From Planctomycetota bacterium (lineage in GTDB: Bacteria > Planctomycetota > Phycisphaerae > UBA1845): a DNA stretch of 5,604 bases. How positions within the stretch are numbered: position 1 is the first letter of the stretch; each line of letters starts with the position of its first letter. This document shows positions 1 to 5,604 of the stretch, piece after piece. The notes below the pieces were generated by a model. The model had not been told where the DNA came from. It was given only the letters and a program-made list of their open reading frames with translations, and searched no databases. Made by a program: the position numbers and the translations under genes. The stretch lies in assembly GCA_024277835.1 (NCBI GenBank), contig JAJRUK010000112.1:1-5604 (forward strand), read 5' to 3'.

Positions 1-354
1 ATCTGCACGTTGAGCCTCAGACAGTATCGCCTCGTTTCGCGCGTCAACCCCCGTTCGTGCGTCCGCAAGTTGATCCGACTTGGTGCCAATGGCTGAACGA
101 TACTCTTTGTCGAGTTGCAACATACGATCGCCACCAGCTTCTTCCTTCGCCTCGAACATCTGGCCCATTGCACGATCGCCATCGCTTTTGATCTGCTCAT
201 CGATTGTCCCGCGCGTAATCGCCAGCAGCGCACCGAACCCATCGCTGATCGGTCGATCTTCACGATCGTCACCGACCTGGGCGCGAGTCCCCGGCGACAC
301 TTGCGACTTCGGCGCAGTGCTCGGAGCTTGTTGTAGTATTGCGGGCGTTACCAT
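1..354 (-). CDS. N-terminal part of a probable flagellar hook-length control protein (FliK-like); 3' end outside window
   Basis: An ATG at 354, 21 bases after the stop of the MotE-like gene, opens a frame that stays open to the window edge: 118 codons with no stop. The start MVTPAILQQAPSTAPKSQVS is Ala/Pro/Ser/Gln-rich and has no cleavable signal peptide or membrane segment. The rest is hydrophilic, with many Asp, Glu, Arg and Ala residues and probably disordered or loosely helical. In flagellar operons of this order the gene after fliJ and motE is usually fliK, whose N-terminal half is a disordered, poorly conserved export signal and ruler. The conserved FliK C-terminal domain would lie outside the window, so the assignment rests on position and composition. 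An SD is weak at best (AGG four bases before the ATG). That it is a coding region is well supported; its identity is not. Confidence 0.6.
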   Translation of the reverse strand, partial: MVTPAILQQAPSTAPKSQVSPGTRAQVGDDREDRPISDGFGALLAITRGTIDEQIKSDGDRAMGQMFEAKEEAGGDRMLQLDKEYRSAIGTKSDQLADARTGVDARNEAILSEAQRAD

Positions 355-375
355 GTTGCCTATCTCGTCCGTACG

Positions 376-1077
376 TTACGGTTTCTTCTTTTTCAGTTCC
401 TTCGATCGGCCGGGGGCTGCGTCGCGCAACCGCTGAAGAATCGCCTGCATTTTCGTCAAGTCCTCACCCCGCCGCGCCGCTTCGACGATCTTTTTCGCCT
501 TGTCGGTATCCAGCGCGATCAGAATCTTCGCTGCCTCCTGTGGGTCGTTCATTCCGAGTAGATGCTGCACCGCGACTTTTGCCGACAGTGCTTCAAAGAT
601 CGCGATCTGCTTCTCGAACCCTTCGTCGTGACGCTCCTCGGTCTTTGCTTCGTCGATTCTCGCGGCGTCTTTGCGTTCTTTCTTAAAAGCCTGTCGCTCG
701 TTCTCCACGCGAAGCAAAATGCTGTTGATCAGCTTCAATCGCTGATCGAGTTCGACCTGAATGCGCTCCGACTCGCGCTGCAGCAGCTCGATCTCCATCT
801 GCGCTCGCGGGTCATCGTTGTCGATGTCTCCGAAGCGAACGAGTGGCTTTTTCTTAACTTCCTCGGTCCCATCAGCCTGTTCTTCGTCATCTTCGTTTGC
901 GACCGGCACCAACTCATCGCCCTTGAGCACCGACCCGATCGTTCGCAGCATCGCTCCGTCGATCATCCCGGTGCTCACGAGGTAGCCCCCAAGTCCGCCG
1001 ACTCCGAGTACGTTTAGCATCACGAATAGCGCGAGCATGTCGTACGTGCGTTTGATGATCCCGCCATCGCCTGTCAT
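376..1077 (-). CDS. MotE-like membrane-anchored coiled-coil protein with MgtE-N-like C-terminal region
   Basis: The 233-aa product has one hydrophobic segment near the N-terminus (about 13-35, LALFVMLNVLGVGGLGGYLV), an acidic low-complexity stretch (about 60-75), a long charged helix likely to form a coiled coil (about 92-150), and a C-terminal helical region (about 160-218) with the pattern LLGMNDPQEAAKILIALDTDKA. That pattern resembles the MgtE N-terminal domain, itself similar to FliG helical repeats. It ends in a lysine-rich tail, KELKKKKP. This layout matches the MotE/COG3334 group encoded in flagellar operons; in rhizobia MotE is described as a periplasmic chaperone of MotC. The anchor could also leave the bulk in the cytoplasm, and the sequence alone does not settle topology. 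The start at 1077 overlaps fliJ by four bases and has a near-perfect SD. It is not an MgtE Mg2+ transporter, because the CBS domains and transport helices are absent. Confidence 0.8.
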   Translation of the reverse strand: MTGDGGIIKRTYDMLALFVMLNVLGVGGLGGYLVSTGMIDGAMLRTIGSVLKGDELVPVANEDDEEQADGTEEVKKKPLVRFGDIDNDDPRAQMEIELLQRESERIQVELDQRLKLINSILLRVENERQAFKKERKDAARIDEAKTEERHDEGFEKQIAIFEALSAKVAVQHLLGMNDPQEAAKILIALDTDKAKKIVEAARRGEDLTKMQAILQRLRDAAPGRSKELKKKKP

Positions 1078-1565
1078 GCGATCATCACCTCCGCCCGACC
1101 TTCCAGACGCTCAGCCGTTCGAGCGACCTGGTACCGCTGCACGGCAATCTCGTCGAACATCGCCCGCTCTTCTTTGCTGACTTCCTGCAAGTGTCTCTGC
1201 CACTTTCGCTCTTTGAGCTTCTCAAGAGACTTATAACGAGCGTTCACGCGACCCAGATCCGCTCGTTCCACGGCAAGCTCACGTTCTCGCTTGCTAAGCT
1301 CAGTGTTTGATTCCAAAATCGTTCCGTGCAACCAGCTCTGGTAAAACCGCTGACTGCGAACAAGCCCGAGATCCAGTTGCCCCGACGACAGAACATCTCG
1401 ACCGTCCACCATCGTTCCGCGAAGCGAGTCATTCAGTGAAGAAACGCGACGCTCCGCCACCGTCACAGCGCGGACCGCCTCGGCAACTTTTCGTCGCTGC
1501 ACGTCGCGCTCACGCTCGCGAAGCTTGCGAACCGCTTCAAGTTTGAATCGAAACCTCTTGGCCAT
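1074..1565 (-). CDS. fliJ: Flagellar export protein FliJ
   Basis: FliJ is a small antiparallel coiled-coil protein that sits in the FliI hexamer like the gamma stalk of F1-ATPase, and couples it to the export gate protein FlhA. The product is 163 aa, slightly longer than the roughly 147 aa of enteric FliJ. The N-terminus MAKRFRFKLEAVRKLRERE is the family signature, and nearly all the rest is predicted charged helix with heptad-like spacing, broken around residues 45-65 where a turn would be expected. The ATG at 1565 is preferred; a TTG two codons upstream (1571) is in frame but gives a less typical N-terminus. Neither has a Shine-Dalgarno site. It lies 42 bases after fliI, and its TGA overlaps the ATG of the next gene. 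The identification rests on the N-terminal pattern, helical content and position, as FliJ diverges strongly. Confidence 0.9.
   Translation of the reverse strand: MAKRFRFKLEAVRKLRERERDVQRRKVAEAVRAVTVAERRVSSLNDSLRGTMVDGRDVLSSGQLDLGLVRSQRFYQSWLHGTILESNTELSKRERELAVERADLGRVNARYKSLEKLKERKWQRHLQEVSKEERAMFDEIAVQRYQVARTAERLEGRAEVMIA
1084..1092 (-). promoter_or_regulatory. Near-perfect Shine-Dalgarno of the MotE-like gene, inside fliJ
   Basis: The minus strand reads GGAGGTGAT, a nine-base complement of the usual 16S rRNA 3' tail (ATCACCTCC). It ends 6 bases before the ATG at 1077, so the GGAGG core is 10 bases away. It is the strongest such site in the window and lies in the last codons of fliJ (GAG GTG ATG, EVM). 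With the ATGA overlap it suggests efficient, coupled initiation. Confidence 0.8.
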
Positions 1566-1580
1566 AGTCAATCAGCGACA

Positions 1581-1594
1581 CGAAGACACCTTCG
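1581..1594 (-). other. Small perfect hairpin in the fliI-fliJ gap
   Basis: The transcript reads CGAAG-GUGU-CUUCG, a five-base-pair perfect stem with a four-base loop, between the fliI stop and the fliJ ATG. No U-run follows, so it is not an intrinsic terminator. It could affect ribosome entry at fliJ or mRNA processing, or be chance; a stem this short is weak evidence. Confidence 0.3.
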
Positions 1595-1607
1595 CACCAT
1601 CTTTTTA

Positions 1608-2975
1608 TTAAACCGCCACCGCAGCACGAGACGAATTCGCAGTCAGTTCATCGCGTACCGCCCGAATCGCACCCGCCACTTCCAACAATTTGACTTTCGT
1701 TTCATCAAACAAGGCGTTTTCGTTCATCCCCTGTTGCAGAAACGCATCAATGACTTTTTTTGACCGCACGGCGATATCAAAGTCGATATTCGCCCCCGGC
1801 GCATACGCCCCAACGTTCACGAGGTCTTCCACGTCCGACCATGTTGCCAGAACTTTGCGAACCTCCGCGGCCGCGGCGATATGCTCCTCGCTGACAACAT
1901 CTGGCATCACACGACTGATGCTATCGAGCACCGAAACCGCCGGGTAATGACCGCGATTCGCCAAATCGCGCGATAACCACACATGCCCATCGAGAATGCC
2001 GCGAATCGCATCCGCGACCGGCTCATTGATATCATCACCCTCGACAAGCACGGTATATAACCCGGTGATACTGCCAGTCTCCGTGCGACCGCTGCGCTCG
2101 AGAAGTTTCGGAAGCAAGCTAAACACACTCGGCGGATACCCCTTGGTCGTGGGCGGCTCGCCGGCGGACAAACCGATTTGCCGCTGTGCCATCGCCATCC
2201 GCGTCGTCGAATCCATCATGAACAAAACGTTCTTCCCCAGATCACGAAAGTATTCAGCCACAGCCGTCGCGACGAAACCCGCACGAACACGAAGCACCGG
2301 CGACTCGTCAGACGTACTCACCACGAGCACGCATTTCTTTAGGCCCTCTTCACCAAGGTCTTTTCGAATAAAGTCGCCGACCTCACGTCCGCGCTCGCCG
2401 ACAAGCGCAACAACGGTCACATCCGCGTCGGTCGCGCGGGCGATCATGCCCATGAGAACGCTCTTCCCGACACCCGTTCCTGCAAAAATTCCAAGTCGCT
2501 GCCCGCCGCCCAGCGTGTGCATCGCATCCATCGATCGAACGCCAACCGAAAGCGGCGTATCAATCGGAGCACGCCCAAGCGCCTTAGGCGCATCACGAAA
2601 TACAGGATAATGCGATTCAATGTGAAAACGCGTATTCCCACCGATCGCTTTGCCCGTTGCGTCGAGGATCGAACCGAGCATCTGCCGACCCACAGGCACG
2701 TATTGCATCCCCGAATGACTCGTCACGCGATCATGCACCCCAACACCGACCGGATCGTGCAGCGGCATGAGCACGGCATGATCGCGCGTGACGCCAACGA
2801 TCTGCGCAGCGACCGCATCACCAACACGCCGGTCAATCGCACAAATCGAACCGACCGAAAGCGGCAAGCCTTCCGCGTGAATCGTCATCCCCGAAACCGC
2901 GATGACGCGCCCCGTCACGCGCAGTGGCTGAGCTGTGTCGACGACGTCGCTATGATCGGAGAACAGATCAACCAT
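1608..2975 (-). CDS. fliI: Flagellum-specific ATPase FliI
   Basis: FliI is the F1-beta-like hexameric ATPase of the flagellar type III export apparatus. It hydrolyses ATP to help load and unfold substrates at the gate. The frame is open further upstream, to 3095, but the start is placed at the ATG at 2975: GGAGAG lies 7 bases before it, the product becomes 455 aa as usual for FliI, and MVDLF leads straight into the beta-barrel N-domain (TGRVIAVSGMTIHAEG). Visible motifs are the Walker A AGTGVGKS (165-172), GERGREV with the catalytic glutamate (about E194), Walker B VLFMMDS (250-256), the family segment YPPSVFSLLPKLLERSG (280-296), and HYPAVSVLDSISRVMP (343-358). The last 30 or so residues form the helical C-terminus. 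Presence of fliF and fliG makes a virulence-type SctN unlikely. The gene ends with tandem stops, TAATAA. Confidence 0.97.
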   Translation of the reverse strand: MVDLFSDHSDVVDTAQPLRVTGRVIAVSGMTIHAEGLPLSVGSICAIDRRVGDAVAAQIVGVTRDHAVLMPLHDPVGVGVHDRVTSHSGMQYVPVGRQMLGSILDATGKAIGGNTRFHIESHYPVFRDAPKALGRAPIDTPLSVGVRSMDAMHTLGGGQRLGIFAGTGVGKSVLMGMIARATDADVTVVALVGERGREVGDFIRKDLGEEGLKKCVLVVSTSDESPVLRVRAGFVATAVAEYFRDLGKNVLFMMDSTTRMAMAQRQIGLSAGEPPTTKGYPPSVFSLLPKLLERSGRTETGSITGLYTVLVEGDDINEPVADAIRGILDGHVWLSRDLANRGHYPAVSVLDSISRVMPDVVSEEHIAAAAEVRKVLATWSDVEDLVNVGAYAPGANIDFDIAVRSKKVIDAFLQQGMNENALFDETKVKLLEVAGAIRAVRDELTANSSRAAVAV

Positions 2976-3783
2976 CGCTCGACTCTCCAGGACCATCGTC
3001 GTCAGAAACATTTCCATCAGACGTTTTAGTACCAGTGTCCTCGTCGGCACCACGATCTTCACGACCGCCCGCCAGGAGCGACACGATCTCGTCAATCTGC
3101 GTTTCCAGCGTCGCGTCGATTTCCGTTGACGCGTCTTTCACAACGCATCCCCCCGGTGCGATCGCCGAATCAGATACCACGTTCACTCCGCCCGCCCCGT
3201 AAGCGTGGCGAAGAACAGACTCGGCGAACTCCTCGATCGCGGCGAGATCATCAGGATGCACGCGTATCGTCAAATCGGTCTTTGACTGCACGAGCTGCAG
3301 CGCTTTGTGCAAATTGCCAAGGGCAGCCTCATGGTTCAGTGTTCCGATTCGATACGTCAACTTCTTGGCAATCGAAATCGCAAAGGCGAGTAGCTCTCGC
3401 CTCGCCGCCAATTCGATCGACTCCCGTCGCCCGTTCATTTCATCAAGCACGCGCTCAATATCCGATACGATCGCGGCATGTTGCGCATCAAACTTTGCGG
3501 TAGCTTTGGTGTGCGCCTCGGTATACCCATCTGTCGTCCCGGTCTCTTTACCCTCGGCGTATCCTTTTTCGTACCCCTCACGATGTCCTTCTTCATACCC
3601 CTTCTCGCGAGCTTCCGGACCCCAGCGTTCCGCATCACTTCGAGCACTTTCGAGCATTCGCGCGGCGCGCTGTTGCGCATCTTCGACGACGGCGCGTGCC
3701 TCTTCAAGGTGGTCCGCTAGGTCCACCGACACAAGACCGTTCGCCACGCGCGCAACATCACCCGCACGAATCACCGTCGACAT
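2968..3783 (-). CDS. fliH: Flagellar assembly protein FliH, regulator of the export ATPase
   Basis: FliH forms a dimer that binds FliI, holds down its ATPase activity and ties it to the C-ring and export gate. The chosen start is the ATG at 3783 (271 aa), because a GGGAGGG SD lies 7-8 bases upstream; an in-frame GTG at 3810 would add nine residues but includes that SD. An N-terminal alpha-helical region (about 20-60) is followed by seven glycines spaced every four residues (62-86), the GxxxG run typical of FliH. The C-terminal half (about 110-235) matches the FliH/V-ATPase-E-like domain, with IRVHPDD (173-179) and a GGCVV...EIDATLETQ stretch (about 211-231). The last 30 residues form an acidic, Gly/Ser/Asp-rich tail. 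The N-terminal tryptophan pair used by Salmonella FliH to bind FliN is absent; I see a single Trp, at 54. The stop overlaps the fliI start. Confidence 0.93.
   Translation of the reverse strand: MSTVIRAGDVARVANGLVSVDLADHLEEARAVVEDAQQRAARMLESARSDAERWGPEAREKGYEEGHREGYEKGYAEGKETGTTDGYTEAHTKATAKFDAQHAAIVSDIERVLDEMNGRRESIELAARRELLAFAISIAKKLTYRIGTLNHEAALGNLHKALQLVQSKTDLTIRVHPDDLAAIEEFAESVLRHAYGAGGVNVVSDSAIAPGGCVVKDASTEIDATLETQIDEIVSLLAGGREDRGADEDTGTKTSDGNVSDDDGPGESSDG
2983..2988 (-). promoter_or_regulatory. Ribosome binding site of fliI, inside the 3' end of fliH
   Basis: GGAGAG on the minus strand ends 7 bases before the ATG at 2975. It lies within the last codons of fliH, so ribosomes finishing fliH would release next to the fliI start (8-base overlap, ATGGTTGA). 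This supports translational coupling and a 455-aa FliI, not a longer form. Confidence 0.75.
3526..3600 (-). repeat. GxxxG repeat tract within fliH
   Basis: Seven glycine codons recur every 12 bases, encoding six consecutive GxxxG units (GYEE, GHRE, GYEK, GYAE, GKET, GTTD, then G). The three residues between the glycines are mostly aromatic or polar followed by Glu or Lys. This is the glycine-repeat helix known from FliH proteins, thought to pack the two helices of the dimer. At DNA level the units are similar but not identical, so this is not a recent tandem duplication. Confidence 0.85.
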
Positions 3784-3790
3784 TACGCAG

Positions 3791-3797
3791 CCCTCCC
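3791..3797 (-). promoter_or_regulatory. Ribosome binding site of fliH
   Basis: On the minus strand GGGAGGG lies 7 bases upstream of the ATG at 3783, at good Shine-Dalgarno spacing. It decides the fliH start in favour of 3783 over the in-frame GTG at 3810, which would place this site inside the coding sequence. Confidence 0.75.
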
Positions 3798-3835
3798 GCC
3801 GCGCATCCACGCTTCATTAACGCAGTGGTCAAGCA

Positions 3836-4876
3836 TCATACGATCATCGCCTTCTCGCCGCCGCGTCCAGAGATAATCAGCTCGCCAGCGTCCTCCAACC
3901 GTCGCACAACGTCGACGATCTTCTGCTGAGAGCTTTCGACGTCGCTGACACGAACCGGACCCATGAACTCCATGTCTTCCTTGATCAATTGCGCCGCTCG
4001 CTCGGACATATTCGACAAAATCTTGTCTCGCAGCGGTTCGGTGGCGGTCTTCAGTGCCAGCGAGAGATCGTCGTTTTCAATTTCCTTGAGAACCTGCTGT
4101 ATCCCCTTGTCGTTGACGAGAATGATATCTTCGAACACAAACATCAGCCGTCGAATCTGCTCGACAAGGTCCGGATCCTGTGCGTCGAGCGCCTCCAGAA
4201 TACCTTTCTCTGTCGCGCGATCCGCGAGGTTCAAGACTTCCGCGACCGCCTCAACGCCGCCCGCCTTCTGGAACGTCTGCGTCATCACACCAGAGAGGCG
4301 CATCTCCAAACCTAGCTCAACTTCGCGAATCACGTCAGGGTTTGTGTTTTCCATGTTGGCAACGCGCGTGACGACCTCAAGCTGTTTATTGAGCGGAAGA
4401 CCCGCGAGGATTTCCGCAGCTTTCCCGCTTGTTACGTGCGACACGATCAGCGCGATCGTCTGCGGGTGCTCATCTTGGATAAACGTTCGCAGGTTTTCCG
4501 TATCGGTCTTGGCCAAGAACGCAAACGGCTTGCGATTCACCTGGTGTTCGATCACCTTGATGACTTGTGCAGCCTGATCGCCAGGAAGCGCTTTCTGCAA
4601 CAGCATTCGTGCGTAGGGAAGACCACCCTGCTTCGCGTAAGATCGCGCGAGCGCGATGTTATAGAATTCCTCAATCACCTGCCCGCGCTCTGACGGACCA
4701 ACCAGGTCGAGCTGCGCGATTTCGCGCGTAATCTCTTCAACGGTATCCTCCTCCAGGTTACTGAGCACCTCCGCGGCGACATCGCCACCAAGATTCAAGA
4801 GGAGAATCGCCGCCTTCGTGACACCTTTGAGAGTCGGTGCCCCGGACGATACTGGTTGTTCGTTCTCGTCTGCCAT
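3836..4876 (-). CDS. fliG: Flagellar motor switch protein FliG
   Basis: FliG sits on the cytoplasmic face of the MS-ring, belongs to the C-ring with FliM and FliN, and receives torque from the stator. The product is 346 aa, close to the usual 330-345. A polar N-terminal tail of about 17 residues precedes the FliF-binding domain (about 18-115, KAAILLLNLGGDVAAEVL). The middle domain carries the EHPQ motif (136-139) that binds FliM. A GG linker (206-207) leads to the C-terminal domain with the MFVF motif (245-248) and the torque helix. Aligned from memory with E. coli K264, R281, D288, D289 and R297, the charged residues here are K276, R293, E300, D301 and R309, so the torque face is intact with one conservative Asp-to-Glu change. 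The ATG at 4876 has only a weak upstream GUGAG. The ending RRLEDAGELIISGRGGE resembles planctomycete FliG. It lies 52 bases after fliF. Confidence 0.97.
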   Translation of the reverse strand: MADENEQPVSSGAPTLKGVTKAAILLLNLGGDVAAEVLSNLEEDTVEEITREIAQLDLVGPSERGQVIEEFYNIALARSYAKQGGLPYARMLLQKALPGDQAAQVIKVIEHQVNRKPFAFLAKTDTENLRTFIQDEHPQTIALIVSHVTSGKAAEILAGLPLNKQLEVVTRVANMENTNPDVIREVELGLEMRLSGVMTQTFQKAGGVEAVAEVLNLADRATEKGILEALDAQDPDLVEQIRRLMFVFEDIILVNDKGIQQVLKEIENDDLSLALKTATEPLRDKILSNMSERAAQLIKEDMEFMGPVRVSDVESSQQKIVDVVRRLEDAGELIISGRGGEKAMIV

Positions 4877-4928
4877 GAATACTCACTACATCCCTGCAAT
4901 CGGGCGTCTGCACTGCCGCATACTACCG

Positions 4929-5604
4929 TCAGGCGTCGTCCATCCAGCGGCGGATCAACTCAGCCGCACCTTCGGGATCATCCCCGACCAACTTGGACAC
5001 TTCCTCGCCGAGTTCTTGATACCTCAACGTGTCGTCATCCACTTCCTGACCCACGAGCAAACTCTCGGTGACTGAGGCTTTGCCAATCGGATGCGCGCCA
5101 GCGGTTAAGACCTCTTCGTTACCGGGCTCGACCTCATTCTCGTCGTGCACATCCGCAAGCTCTGGAAGGCGAGGTACGCTCTTCACCACGCGCATCATCA
5201 TGAACATGCTAAACAGCGAGAGCATCCCCAGACCAATCTGAGGTCCGTAGCTCTTAGCCATCGCCATCGCGTCCATTCCATCTTGCCCCGCAACCGCAAC
5301 AGCGCCCGGAAACGCGCTCCGTGCGCCGCCCTCAATGCTCCAGTCCATGTCCGGGTAGACATAAACTTCCACATCCTCGCCGCCCGTCGACATCACCAAC
5401 TGCTCAACCGTTCGCAAGACACCAGCCACCTGATCGTCCTGGAGCTTCACGAACTCGGGATCATCATCAGCGACCGTTTCCTTGTCAGGGAACCGTGCGC
5501 GATAGAGCGATGCCACAAAACTTCGCGGAATACCAATGGATGCCTTGGCCGTCTTGGTCGCAAACGGAACATCTTCCGTCACCTCGCGTTGCGTAAGCGT
5601 CGGG
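4929..5604 (-). CDS. fliF: Flagellar MS-ring protein FliF, C-terminal part (5' end outside window)
   Basis: FliF builds the inner-membrane MS-ring, the base of the flagellar motor and housing of the export gate. The frame is open to the window edge, giving 224 codons before the TGA stop; a GTG at 5582 is internal, not the start. Visible are the end of the periplasmic region, with the FliF-type segment IPRSFVASLYR (about residues 25-35) and a VEVYVYPD strand; a second membrane helix (about 118-138, GLGMLSLFSMFMMM core); an acidic cytoplasmic linker; and a C-terminal helix (about 197-224: LGEEVSKLVGDDPEGAAELI, then RRWMDDA). In the family this last helix, with its xxPExAAxLIRxW pattern, binds the N-terminal domain of FliG. 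The next gene being fliG supports the call. The N-terminal membrane helix and ring-building motifs lie outside the window. Nothing suggests disruption. Confidence 0.95.
   Translation of the reverse strand, partial: PTLTQREVTEDVPFATKTAKASIGIPRSFVASLYRARFPDKETVADDDPEFVKLQDDQVAGVLRTVEQLVMSTGGEDVEVYVYPDMDWSIEGGARSAFPGAVAVAGQDGMDAMAMAKSYGPQIGLGMLSLFSMFMMMRVVKSVPRLPELADVHDENEVEPGNEEVLTAGAHPIGKASVTESLLVGQEVDDDTLRYQELGEEVSKLVGDDPEGAAELIRRWMDDA

Noticed and set aside
562..1017. 151-codon open frame on the plus strand opposite the MotE-like gene
   Set aside because: It is a shadow of the minus-strand gene, which has a strong SD, coupling to fliJ and a coherent domain layout. The shadow has none of these.
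376..1077. Reading the MotE-like gene as an MgtE magnesium transporter fragment
   Set aside because: It has a single N-terminal membrane segment and no CBS domains or transport helices. Only a short MgtE-N-like helical pattern is shared.
1996..2610. 204-codon open frame on the plus strand opposite fliI
   Set aside because: It is antisense to the conserved ATPase core. Its Ser/Arg/Pro/Thr-rich product resembles no known protein and it has no supporting start context.
1608..2975. Reading the ATPase as a virulence type III secretion ATPase (SctN) or F1 beta subunit
   Set aside because: The neighbours fliF, fliG with EHPQ and MFVF motifs, and the FliH GxxxG run make this a flagellar operon, and the length and motifs fit FliI.
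3784..3835. Possible hairpin or terminator between fliG and fliH
   Set aside because: Only an imperfect pairing (CCAC-T-GC with GC-GTGG around an AT-rich loop) is visible, with no U-run. The genes form one unit and fliH has its own SD.
3963..4577. 204-codon open frame on the plus strand opposite fliG
   Set aside because: It lies wholly antisense to a gene with clear family motifs. Its product is Ser/Arg/Cys-rich with no recognisable domain, as expected from the codon bias of the opposite strand.
4877..4928. Possible promoter or terminator between fliF and fliG
   Set aside because: The 52 bases show only short TGCA matches, no stable stem with a U-run, and no convincing -35/-10 or sigma-54 GG-N10-GC element.

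Overview
The window is a single, tightly packed flagellar operon. Every gene lies on the minus strand, so transcription runs from position 5604 towards 1. In that order it holds the 3' end of fliF (MS-ring), then complete fliG (motor switch), fliH (export ATPase regulator), fliI (export ATPase), fliJ (export chaperone/stalk), a MotE-like membrane protein with an MgtE-N-like C-terminal region, and the 5' end of a gene in the usual fliK position (hook-length control). Both end genes run off the window.

The host is a Gram-negative-type flagellated bacterium with moderately GC-rich DNA. The ending of FliG (RRLEDAGELIISGRGGE), the order fliF-G-H-I-J-motE-fliK, and the mix of strong and absent Shine-Dalgarno (SD) sites fit Planctomycetota, possibly Phycisphaerae. 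This assignment is from memory of family sequences and is moderate at best.

Layout: fliF and fliG are separated by 52 bases, fliG and fliH by 52 bases. fliH and fliI overlap by 8 bases, fliI and fliJ are 42 bases apart, fliJ and the MotE-like gene overlap by 4 bases (ATGA), and the fliK-like gene follows after 21 bases. No gap exceeds 55 bases. I see no internal promoter or intrinsic terminator, so this is the middle of a longer transcription unit.

The products form one machine. FliF makes the membrane ring, and its C-terminal tail docks FliG. FliG carries the torque helix. FliH2-FliI and FliJ form the ATPase complex that feeds the export gate. The MotE-like protein is a membrane-anchored coiled-coil protein made in the same unit, and the FliK-like protein would measure the hook.

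I found no undescribed system. The parts most worth a second look are the MotE-like protein, the unusual FliH ends, the SD-less fliJ start preceded by a tiny ORF and hairpin, and an excess of the palindrome CGATCG.
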